This document shows, piece by piece, positions 7,627-12,922 of a stretch of 12,922 nt of DNA; position 1 is the first letter of the stretch; each line of letters starts with the position of its first letter. The notes beneath the pieces are model-generated. The model was given only the letters and a program-made list of their open reading frames with translations. It searched no databases and had not been told where the DNA came from. Source of the DNA: Sphingomonadales bacterium UBA658 (lineage in GTDB: Bacteria; Pseudomonadota; Alphaproteobacteria; Sphingomonadales; Sphingomonadaceae); the NCBI GenBank assembly GCA_002299195.1, contig DBOA01000185.1, positions 1 to 12,922 on the forward strand, in the 5' to 3' direction. The position numbers and the translations under genes were made by a program.

Positions 7627-8727
7627 CTAGACATTAAACCTAAACAGCATGATATCGCCGTCTTTGACGAGATATTCCTTGCCTTCCGAACGCCACTTGC
7701 CCGCTTCTTTCGCGCCGGCTTCGCCATTGAACTGGACATAGTCATCATAGGCCATGGTTTCGGCGCGGATGAAGCCTTTTTCGAAATCGCTGTGGATGGC
7801 GCCTGCGGCGTTGGGGGCCGTGTCGCCTTGGTGGATCGTCCACGCGCGCGCTTCTTTCGGGCCGACGGTGAAGAAGGTGATGAGGTGCAGCAGTTCGTAC
7901 CCAGCGCGGATAACGCGGGCGAGGCCGGTTTCGGTCAGACCAAGGTCTTCCAAAAACACTTCGCGGTCTTCGGCGGGCATGGTGGAAATTTCCGCTTCGA
8001 TGGCGGCGGAGACGACAACGGCTTCCGCGCCTTCGGCCTTTGCCTTTTTAAAGACGCGTGCCGACAGCGCATTGCCGTTCGCTGCGCTCGCCTCTTCGAC
8101 ATTGCACACATATAATACGGGCTTTGCGGTCAAAAGCTGCGCCATTTGGAAATGGCGTTCTTCTTCGGCATCGTCGCGCTTGGTCAGGCGCGCTGGCTTC
8201 CCTTCACGCAAAAGGTCAAGCGCACGGCTTAATACCGCCGCGCTGATCTTGGCTTCCTTGTCGCCCTGCGTGCCCTTTTTGATGAGGTTAGGGACGCGCT
8301 TTTCAAGGCTTTCCAAATCAGACAGCATCAATTCGGTTTCGACCGTCTCCGCGTCTGAAATCGGATCAATCTTGTTATCGACATGCTGGATGTCGTCATC
8401 TTCAAAGCAGCGCAGGACGTGCACGATAGCGTCGACTTCGCGGATGTTGCCCAAAAATTGGTTGCCAAGGCCTTCGCCTTTTGACGCGCCGCGCACCAGG
8501 CCAGCGATGTCGACAAAGCCCAACTGGGTTTCGATAATCTTTTGGCTGCCGCCGATTTTGGCGATGGTTTGCAAGCGCGGGTCAGGGACGGCTACGTTGC
8601 CGATATTGGGTTCAATCGTGCAGAACGGGTAGTTCGCCGCTTGCGCTGCTGCCGTTTCGGTCAGTGCATTGAACAGGGTGGACTTGCCCACATTGGGAAG
8701 GCCCACAATACCGCATTTGAAACCCAT
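7627..8727 (-). CDS. ychF: YchF/Obg-family ribosome-associated ATPase (OLA1-type)
   Basis: This 366-residue translation-associated P-loop ATPase binds ribosomes; in E. coli it is linked to redox and stress responses. The G domain has G1 GLPNVGKS (9-16), G3 DIAGLV (73-78) with Leu77 where classical GTPases have the catalytic Gln, and the altered G4 NVEE (209-212) in place of NKxD. That change explains the ATP preference of this family. A helical insertion follows G3 and a TGS domain fills about 280-366. The length is normal (E. coli 363). The frame extends to 8790, but the start at 8727 gives the conserved MGFKCGIVGLPNVGKS and follows an excellent GAGGAAATT ribosome binding site. It lies 80 bases downstream of pth on the same strand and is probably cotranscribed with rplY and pth. 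Confidence 0.96.
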   Translation of the reverse strand: MGFKCGIVGLPNVGKSTLFNALTETAAAQAANYPFCTIEPNIGNVAVPDPRLQTIAKIGGSQKIIETQLGFVDIAGLVRGASKGEGLGNQFLGNIREVDAIVHVLRCFEDDDIQHVDNKIDPISDAETVETELMLSDLESLEKRVPNLIKKGTQGDKEAKISAAVLSRALDLLREGKPARLTKRDDAEEERHFQMAQLLTAKPVLYVCNVEEASAANGNALSARVFKKAKAEGAEAVVVSAAIEAEISTMPAEDREVFLEDLGLTETGLARVIRAGYELLHLITFFTVGPKEARAWTIHQGDTAPNAAGAIHSDFEKGFIRAETMAYDDYVQFNGEAGAKEAGKWRSEGKEYLVKDGDIMLFRFNV

Positions 8728-8807
8728 AATTTCCTCGTCACAAAATGAATGAAGCGGCCCTAGGCGACGTTCGGCAGCAAGTCCATCCAATGCGATGGCG
8801 CAAATAT

Positions 8808-9380
8808 TTAGTCCTGCTGCAAACGCATGGCGACATCGTTCATGAAGCGGACGTCATCGCCCTTGGCCAGCCAATCGGCTTCGGCGGACACAGCGCCCAA
8901 TAAATCCGCCAAATCGTCGATTTCGCTTTTGTGGAAATTGCCGAGCACATAGCCCGTGACGCGGTCTTTGTTGCCTGGATGGCCAATGCCAAGGCGGACA
9001 CGGCGGAAATCGGCGCCAATATGGTCGGTCATCGAACGAATGCCGTTATGGCCAGCCGCGCCGCCGCCAAATTTGACCTTCACCTTGAATGGCGCGAGGT
9101 CGAGTTCGTCATAGAAGACCGTGACGTCTTTGGATTCAAGCTTATAAAAATCCATCGCTGCGCGCACGCTACGGCCGCTTTCGTTCATGAACGTCGCGGG
9201 CTTGAGAAGAATGATTTTTTCGGATCCGAGCCGAAGTTCCTGAACCCAGCCTAAAAATTTCTTGGCGGGTAATGGCAGGTCGTGAATTTCGGCCAGCGCA
9301 TCAATCGCCATGAAACCGATATTGTGCCGGTGCATTGCATAGGTGGCGCCTGGATTACCGAGACCTACCCATAATTGCAT
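8808..9380 (-). CDS. pth: Peptidyl-tRNA hydrolase
   Basis: This 190-residue cytoplasmic enzyme cleaves the ester bond of peptidyl-tRNAs released prematurely from ribosomes, recycling tRNA. All family landmarks are present: GLGNPG (6-11, with Asn9), the catalytic His19 in HRHNIG, FMNESG (64-69, with Asn66), Asp91 in YDELDL, GGGAAGHNGIRS (105-116, with Asn112) and GIGHPG. The length is typical (E. coli 194). An AGGGA 8 bases before the ATG is the likely ribosome binding site. It sits 77 bases after rplY, separated by a strong hairpin at 9405-9431, and upstream of ychF. The rplY-pth-ychF order is common in alphaproteobacteria. Confidence 0.97.
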   Translation of the reverse strand: MQLWVGLGNPGATYAMHRHNIGFMAIDALAEIHDLPLPAKKFLGWVQELRLGSEKIILLKPATFMNESGRSVRAAMDFYKLESKDVTVFYDELDLAPFKVKVKFGGGAAGHNGIRSMTDHIGADFRRVRLGIGHPGNKDRVTGYVLGNFHKSEIDDLADLLGAVSAEADWLAKGDDVRFMNDVAMRLQQD

Positions 9381-9404
9381 CGCGCTTGTCCCTTGTGGGA
9401 ATAT

Positions 9405-9431
9405 CCGGGGCGGGCAGAAACCCAGCCCCGG
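9405..9431 (-). promoter_or_regulatory. GC-rich stem-loop in the rplY-pth intergenic region
   Basis: On the minus strand this folds as CCGGGGC-T-GGG / CCC-GCCCCGG: ten base pairs with one bulged base and a 6-base TTTCTG loop. It lies between the rplY stop and the pth start. No T tract follows in the direction of transcription, so a complete intrinsic terminator is unlikely. A processing site, 3'-end stabiliser for rplY mRNA or partial attenuator is more plausible. Confidence 0.5.
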
Positions 9432-9457
9432 AGATAAATTTAAGCTTCGCCTTCGGC

Positions 9458-9763
9458 TTACGCGCCCTTTGCGGTGCGCAGGAAGTCAACATGAATTGGG
9501 CGATCGCTAACAGGATGAAATGCAACATCCTTTGGAATTGTAAGCTGTTTTTTGCCGCCAAGGTCGATCTCGACAACGCTTTCGGAAAAATGGCCAGTCA
9601 TCAAAAGTTTGACGAGAGCCTTTTCCTCAACATGGATGAGTTCGGGTTCTTGCTTGTTGCCGTAAATTACGGCGGGCACTCGGTTTTGACGACGCAATTC
9701 GCGGGAGGCTCCCTTGCCGGCCGCATTGCGAGTCTCTGCCGACAATGTCAGCTGATCGCTCAT
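9458..9763 (-). CDS. rplY: Ribosomal protein L25, shortened form lacking the CTC/TL5 C-terminal domain
   Basis: This 101-residue protein corresponds to the N-terminal 5S-rRNA-binding domain of bL25. Visible features are LSAETRNAAGKGASRELRR (about 7-25), RVPAVIYG (28-35), the LLMTGHF region (53-59) and VAFHPVSDRPIHVDFLR (80-96). In alphaproteobacteria the protein normally continues after DFLR into a second domain, reaching about 200 residues. Here the frame ends five residues later with TAKGA and a TAA. The next five codons in the same frame read AEGEA, followed by another TAA, resembling the acidic tail of full-length homologues. E. coli L25 is naturally single-domain, so 5S rRNA binding is probably retained. 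A GGAG 7 bases before the ATG is a good ribosome binding site. It is the first gene of the rplY-pth-ychF cluster. Confidence 0.9.
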   Translation of the reverse strand: MSDQLTLSAETRNAAGKGASRELRRQNRVPAVIYGNKQEPELIHVEEKALVKLLMTGHFSESVVEIDLGGKKQLTIPKDVAFHPVSDRPIHVDFLRTAKGA

Positions 9764-9831
9764 GTTTATTCTCCAAAAAAAGTTACCTTGCCGCCACGCC
9801 TCCAGGGATGACCATGCACGACAAGGGCGGG

Positions 9832-9860
9832 CCTATATGCAGGTTATGCCGCAAATGCAA
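9832..9860 (-). promoter_or_regulatory. Candidate sigma-70 promoter for rplY-pth-ychF
   Basis: Read on the minus strand, TTGCAT (9855-9860) and TATAGG (9832-9837) are separated by 17 bases, a weak but correctly spaced -35/-10 pair. The site lies about 70 bases upstream of the rplY start, in the 110-base gap after the TSUP transporter gene. This is pattern matching only. The rest of the gap shows only a T-run close to the rplY ribosome binding site. Confidence 0.35.
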
Positions 9861-9873
9861 GCTGTGTGCGGAA

Positions 9874-10650
9874 TCAGACCAACGCTTTGTAGAGGCTGAA
9901 TAGGCTGGTCGCGATCAGGACGATGCTGACGGCGAACAACAGCATGCGCGGTTGGATTCGCTTGGCAACCATCGCGCCGAACGGTGCGGCCAGTAATCCG
10001 CCAATCAAAAGGCCGCCGGTGACAACCGTAAACGCCTCTAATCCAATCGTCAGGATGAAGGTCATCGACACTGCAACCGTCAGGAAAAATTCGGCTGTAT
10101 TCACCGTACCAATGGTTTTGCGGGGATCAGCGCCCTGTATCAGCAAGTTGGACGTGACCACTGGACCCCAGCCACCGCCACCCGATGCATCCAGAAAGCC
10201 GCCGACAAGACCAAGCGGCATCGTCACCTTGGGATCGCGGGGTTTGTGCTGATGGGTGAAGTCCCATGCCTTATACAGCAGGTAAAAGCCGATAAGTGTT
10301 AGATACCCCATGACAAACGGGCGCGCTGCCTCTGTATGAATACTCGCCAAAAGATACGCGCCGGTACAGCCGCCGATGACGCCGGGAATAGCGATGCGGG
10401 CAAACAGCTTCCAATCGACATTTTTGTGTAACACATGGCTGATGCCCGATGCGCCCGTTGTGAACATTTCAACAAAATGCACGCCCGCAGATGCGCGGGC
10501 AGGGGCAACGCCCATGACGCTGACCAGCAATGTGCTGCAAATGACGCCAAACGCCATTCCAAGCGCGCCATCGACCAACTGTGCCGCAAAGCCGACCGCA
10601 ATATAAGGCGCAACGGCAGACCAGTCGATATTGGCAATATAGTCAATCAT
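9874..10650 (-). CDS. TSUP family (TauE/SafE) membrane transporter, putative sulfur-anion exporter
   Basis: This 258-residue protein is almost entirely hydrophobic, with about seven to eight membrane segments in two similar halves. The first half has GFAAQLVDGALGMAFGV (20-36), and the second has the diagnostic GFLDASGGGGWGPV stretch (151-164) followed by IGTVNTAEFF (180-189). Both are characteristic of the TauE/SafE (TSUP) superfamily, whose studied members move sulfite, sulfoacetate, thiosulfate or other small anions across the inner membrane. The actual substrate cannot be read from the sequence. It lies 123 bases downstream of an Rrf2-type regulator on the same strand, which suggests joint expression or control by it. 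A GGGCGAG element precedes the ATG. Length is typical of the family. Confidence 0.88.
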   Translation of the reverse strand: MIDYIANIDWSAVAPYIAVGFAAQLVDGALGMAFGVICSTLLVSVMGVAPARASAGVHFVEMFTTGASGISHVLHKNVDWKLFARIAIPGVIGGCTGAYLLASIHTEAARPFVMGYLTLIGFYLLYKAWDFTHQHKPRDPKVTMPLGLVGGFLDASGGGGWGPVVTSNLLIQGADPRKTIGTVNTAEFFLTVAVSMTFILTIGLEAFTVVTGGLLIGGLLAAPFGAMVAKRIQPRMLLFAVSIVLIATSLFSLYKALV

Positions 10651-10773
10651 CCAAGTCTCGCCCTTTGCGCTGGAACGGTGAATGCATAATCGGGAGTCAC
10701 TTCTTTATCCACCGCTTTGTATCTCACGAATTTGTTTGGAGCGCCCAAGAATGTGTTTAGCGCGGTGAGTGGA

Positions 10774-11211
10774 TTATTCCGCAGCTTGTGCAAATGCTTC
10801 AGCATCAACATTGTCACACAGATTGATACCGTCCAACAGATCCGCAGTCTTGTCGCGTACCTGAAGCATCAGGGCGCGGGTGCGGCAATTTTCTTCCTCG
10901 ACGCAGTTTTTGCATGTCTCATGCGCGTAACGGCTGGCACAGGGCACCAACGCCAAAGAACCGCGCATGATGCGGATGAGATCGCCATAGCTAATGTCGA
11001 TGGGGGCGACGCCCAACCAATATCCGCCGTCCTTGCCGCGTTGTGATGCGACGAGCCCCGAACGTGTCAGTTCGGACAAAATCACGGTTAGGAATTTGGG
11101 CGGAATCTTTTGCGCCTCGGCAATATCGGCGAGTTGCACAGGCCCTGTACCGAAATGGTCCGCAAGATGCTGCATGGCGCGGATGGCGTAGCGGGTTTTC
11201 TGGGACAGCAT
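10774..11211 (-). CDS. Rrf2-family transcriptional regulator with four-cysteine putative Fe-S site
   Basis: This 145-residue protein has an N-terminal winged helix-turn-helix (about 1-80), starting with the typical MLSQKTRYAIRAMQHLA and including the recognition-helix region IPPKFLTVILSELTRSGLV and the wing RGKDGGYWLG. The C-terminal part has Cys91, Cys100, Cys103 and Cys109 in a C-x8-C-x2-C-x5-C arrangement, then a helix (RALMLQVRDKTADLLDG). In Rrf2 proteins such as IscR and NsrR, similarly placed cysteines bind an Fe-S cluster that senses iron-sulfur status, NO or redox; cluster binding here is inferred. The frame is open to 11343, but family homology begins at 11211, although its ribosome binding site is weak. 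It lies upstream of the TSUP gene on the same strand and is divergent from the TonB-dependent receptor, a typical position for a local regulator. Confidence 0.88.
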   Translation of the reverse strand: MLSQKTRYAIRAMQHLADHFGTGPVQLADIAEAQKIPPKFLTVILSELTRSGLVASQRGKDGGYWLGVAPIDISYGDLIRIMRGSLALVPCASRYAHETCKNCVEEENCRTRALMLQVRDKTADLLDGINLCDNVDAEAFAQAAE

Positions 11212-11276
11212 GATTTGCTTGTGCGCCGGATGGCCTGTTTTTTCAACCCAGCAAGTAGACAAAGTGGCAACAGTTT

Positions 11277-11295
11277 GAATTTCGTGCCGAAATTC
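11277..11295. promoter_or_regulatory. Perfect palindromic dyad, candidate regulator operator
   Basis: GAATTTCG-TGC-CGAAATTC is an exact inverted repeat with 8-base arms and a 3-base centre. It sits 66 bases upstream of the Rrf2-type gene and about 100 bases upstream of the divergent receptor gene. Its AT-rich arms and 19-base size suit a dimeric winged-helix regulator, and the neighbouring Rrf2 protein is the obvious candidate. Binding is inferred. Confidence 0.5.
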
Positions 11296-11308
11296 TGGTC
11301 GATCTGCG

Positions 11309-11329
11309 TGCAAATGCAGTTGCATTGCA
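11309..11329. promoter_or_regulatory. Second imperfect dyad in the divergent spacer
   Basis: TGCA-A-ATGCA (11309-11318) and TGCATTGCA (11321-11329) pair over nine positions if one A is bulged; the six-base core AATGCA-GT-TGCATT is exact. It abuts the candidate -35 element of the receptor promoter, a position where a bound protein would block transcription. Confidence 0.35.
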
Positions 11330-11353
11330 ACAGGTGTCGGCATAGCGTGTTAT
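11325..11353 (+). promoter_or_regulatory. Candidate sigma-70 promoter of the TonB-dependent receptor
   Basis: TTGCAA (11325-11330) and TGTTAT (11348-11353) are spaced 17 bases apart, each matching four of six consensus positions. The start codon lies 45 bases beyond. It is weak but is the best-spaced pair found in this spacer. Confidence 0.33.
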
Positions 11354-11363
11354 GGTAAACGAG

Positions 11364-11377
11364 GCTCAGGGGTGAGC
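11364..11377 (+). promoter_or_regulatory. Small inverted repeat in the receptor leader
   Basis: GCTCA-GGGG-TGAGC is a 5-base-arm inverted repeat 20 bases before the receptor start codon and just ahead of its AGGGG ribosome binding site. It could be a small mRNA hairpin or a protein site, or chance. Confidence 0.28.
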
Positions 11378-11397
11378 TAGAATAACAGGGGTGTAAT

Positions 11398-12922
11398 ATG
11401 AAATATTCAAAAACCGCGATTCTTTTGTTGGCGACGTGCCTTACCACGCCTGCCTTTGCGCAAGATGCATCGCCGCCAGCTGCCGCTGAAACCGCCGATG
11501 ACGGTGCAGCGATCATCGTGACGGGTTCGCGCATTAAGCAGGATCCCGCCAAGAGCGCGCTGCCGTTGCAGATTATCAGCACCGACGATCTGACACGCGA
11601 AGGCATTAACAGCCCTGAACAGCTCATCTCTTACCTGTCGACCAACGGCAATGGCGCGGATAACCTTGCGTCCAATGCGGACGTAACATCAGGTGCGCAG
11701 CGCGGCACCAACGGTCTGTCGGCAGCCAACTTGCGTGGCCAGGGTTCTGCATCGACATTGGTGCTGCTCAATGGACGCCGCGTCGCAGCGCACGGCCTGA
11801 CGGGCTCAGCGGTCGATGTGAACCAAATTCCGATGGCCGCGCTTGAGCGCGTCGAAGTCCTGAAAGACGGCGCGTCGGCCATTTACGGAACCGATGCCAT
11901 TGGCGGTGTTATGAACTTCATCACCAAAACAAATTTCCAAGGCCTCGCGCTTAACGCCTTCACGGACATGACCGAAGCCGGTGGCGGCGCGATTTATCGT
12001 CTGTCCGCGACGGGTGGTTATGGCGACCTGAACGAAGACGGCTTTAACATTTTGGCCACCGTTAGCAGAAGCGTCAGTAAAGCCCTGAACGGTTCTGACC
12101 GCAGCTTTGTAAACGGCAACCAGCCCAATCGCGGCCTCTCGGTCGATACGCGCGGAACGCCGATTGCTACAGCGTTCGCCACCGGTTCAAATGCGCTCTT
12201 TGCCCCGACCGGTTCGCTGTTAAGCGGGGTTAGTTTGCTTGAGGCTGGGGCAACTGTTCTGGCCACGGGTGGTATCAACATCCTCGATCTTCCCGGCGGC
12301 GCAGGTTGCGCATCCATGGATGGTGGCATGGCATATGACGACCAATTGTGGGCAAATACCTCGGCACGTTTCGCCTGTGCTTGGGACACCGGTCGCGCAG
12401 CCGTTCTTCAGCAGCCACTGGAAACGCTGACTTATTATGGACGCGCAACGGCTAAACTTGGCGACCATCAATTTTATGCCGAAATCACTGGCTCAGACGC
12501 CGATTCATCGAAGCGTTTTTCGAACAACCAATATTCGGGCAACGCCACAACCTTGCCATTATATTATCCGCTGAACGCGACGACAGCGGGGACGTATAAT
12601 GATGTGTACAACAAGCTGCTCGCCGTTTTCCCGCAAATCGCGGCCAATTATGGCAAGCCAATTTCGTATCGTTGGCGTTGTACGTCATGCGACGTGCGTG
12701 AATATGAAACCAACACAAAAACCTTGCGCGCCGGTTTGGGCGCTGAAGGTCCATTGTGGGATGGCTGGGATTATCGCGCTGGCGGTTCATACGCCCGCAG
12801 CCAATCGACCTCGGTATTGGGTACGGGATACCATTATCGTGGAACCTTCGCCTCGGCAGCAGCAGCGACTGCGTCGGGTGTGACCGGCGCCGTATCTGGC
12901 GGCATTGATCCACGCGCACCAA
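11398..12922 (+). CDS. TonB-dependent outer-membrane receptor, N-terminal part (runs off the window)
   Basis: The frame is open from the ATG at 11398 to the window end (508 complete codons, no stop). A Sec signal peptide is clear: basic start MKYSK, hydrophobic core, and AFA cleavage site after residue 21. A plug domain follows (about 38-175), with IIVTGSRI (39-46), LRGQGSASTLVLLNGRRVAAHG, and ERVEVLKDGASAIYGTDAIG ending in GVMNFITK. These are standard TonB-receptor plug signatures. The remainder is the start of the beta-barrel, with alternating polar and aromatic residues. Four cysteines (304, 327, 428, 431) fall in probable loop regions. Such receptors import siderophores, vitamins or oligomers with energy from TonB-ExbBD; the ligand is not evident. 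AGGGG six bases before the ATG is a good ribosome binding site. It is divergent from the Rrf2-type regulator. Confidence 0.93.
   Translation, partial: MKYSKTAILLLATCLTTPAFAQDASPPAAAETADDGAAIIVTGSRIKQDPAKSALPLQIISTDDLTREGINSPEQLISYLSTNGNGADNLASNADVTSGAQRGTNGLSAANLRGQGSASTLVLLNGRRVAAHGLTGSAVDVNQIPMAALERVEVLKDGASAIYGTDAIGGVMNFITKTNFQGLALNAFTDMTEAGGGAIYRLSATGGYGDLNEDGFNILATVSRSVSKALNGSDRSFVNGNQPNRGLSVDTRGTPIATAFATGSNALFAPTGSLLSGVSLLEAGATVLATGGINILDLPGGAGCASMDGGMAYDDQLWANTSARFACAWDTGRAAVLQQPLETLTYYGRATAKLGDHQFYAEITGSDADSSKRFSNNQYSGNATTLPLYYPLNATTAGTYNDVYNKLLAVFPQIAANYGKPISYRWRCTSCDVREYETNTKTLRAGLGAEGPLWDGWDYRAGGSYARSQSTSVLGTGYHYRGTFASAAAATASGVTGAVSGGIDPRAP

Noticed and set aside
7754..8632. A 292-codon plus-strand frame opposite ychF
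   Set aside because: Antisense to a well-conserved gene, low-complexity Ser/Arg/Ala protein with no motif.
9355..9576. A 73-codon frame overlapping the end of rplY, considered as a frameshifted L25 C-terminal domain
   Set aside because: Its sequence has no resemblance to the TL5/CTC domain and it mainly overlaps rplY coding sequence, so a simple frameshift does not explain the missing domain.
11212..11343. Upstream extension of the Rrf2 regulator by 44 codons
   Set aside because: Rrf2 proteins start at or near MLSQKTRYA; the extension runs across the palindromic regulatory spacer and has no domain character.
11398..11460. Lipoprotein signal in the receptor (LATC at residues 11-14)
   Set aside because: The residue before Cys14 is Thr, which breaks the lipobox, and a normal AFA signal peptidase I site follows at residue 21.
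12485..12922. A minus-strand frame open to the window end
   Set aside because: It is antisense to the TonB-dependent receptor, whose signal peptide, plug and ribosome binding site are convincing.
1..12922. CRISPR arrays, insertion sequences, toxin-antitoxin, defence or biosynthetic systems
   Set aside because: No repeat-spacer pattern, transposase, integrase or matching gene set is visible on either strand; nearly all of the sequence is accounted for by recognised genes.

Overview
The window reads as chromosomal DNA of an alphaproteobacterium, most likely a sphingomonad (order Sphingomonadales; inference). The clues are the complete mreB-mreC-mreD-mrdA-rodA order, the rplY-pth-ychF order, a MutL that carries the metal-binding endonuclease motif, and an outer-membrane TonB-dependent receptor of the type abundant in sphingomonads. 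No genus can be named from the sequence alone. Coding density is high. The longest stretch without a gene is 186 bases (11212-11397), and no tRNA, rRNA, insertion sequence, CRISPR array or prophage gene was seen.

Region 1 (24-5544, minus strand) is the rod-shape operon, transcribed mreB > mreC > mreD > mrdA > rodA. MreB is the actin-like scaffold, MreC and MreD are its membrane partners, MrdA (PBP2) is the transpeptidase and RodA the glycosyltransferase of the elongation complex. The last four genes are joined by three identical 4-base ATGA stop/start overlaps, so they are probably translationally coupled. A short inverted repeat follows rodA at the window edge.

Region 2 (5705-7537, plus strand) is mutL, divergent from mreB and convergent with ychF. 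Region 3 (7627-9763, minus strand) is a translation-related cluster, rplY > pth > ychF: ribosomal protein L25, peptidyl-tRNA hydrolase and the ribosome-associated ATPase YchF. Its oddity is rplY. It stops after the N-terminal 5S-rRNA-binding domain, and a five-codon AEGEA tail lies in frame between that stop and a second one. This suggests loss of the C-terminal CTC/TL5 domain usual in alphaproteobacterial L25.

Region 4 (9874-12922) is the more accessory part. A TSUP (TauE/SafE) membrane transporter and, upstream of it on the same minus strand, an Rrf2-type regulator with four cysteines suited to an Fe-S cluster face a divergent TonB-dependent receptor that runs off the window. The space between regulator and receptor holds three inverted repeats, including a perfect 8-base-arm dyad at 11277-11295 that is a good operator candidate. 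A sulfur-related or redox-sensed uptake/export module is a reasonable hypothesis, but substrate and regulation are inferred. Apart from this divergon and the shortened L25 gene, the window is ordinary housekeeping DNA, and I see no convincing previously undescribed multi-gene system.
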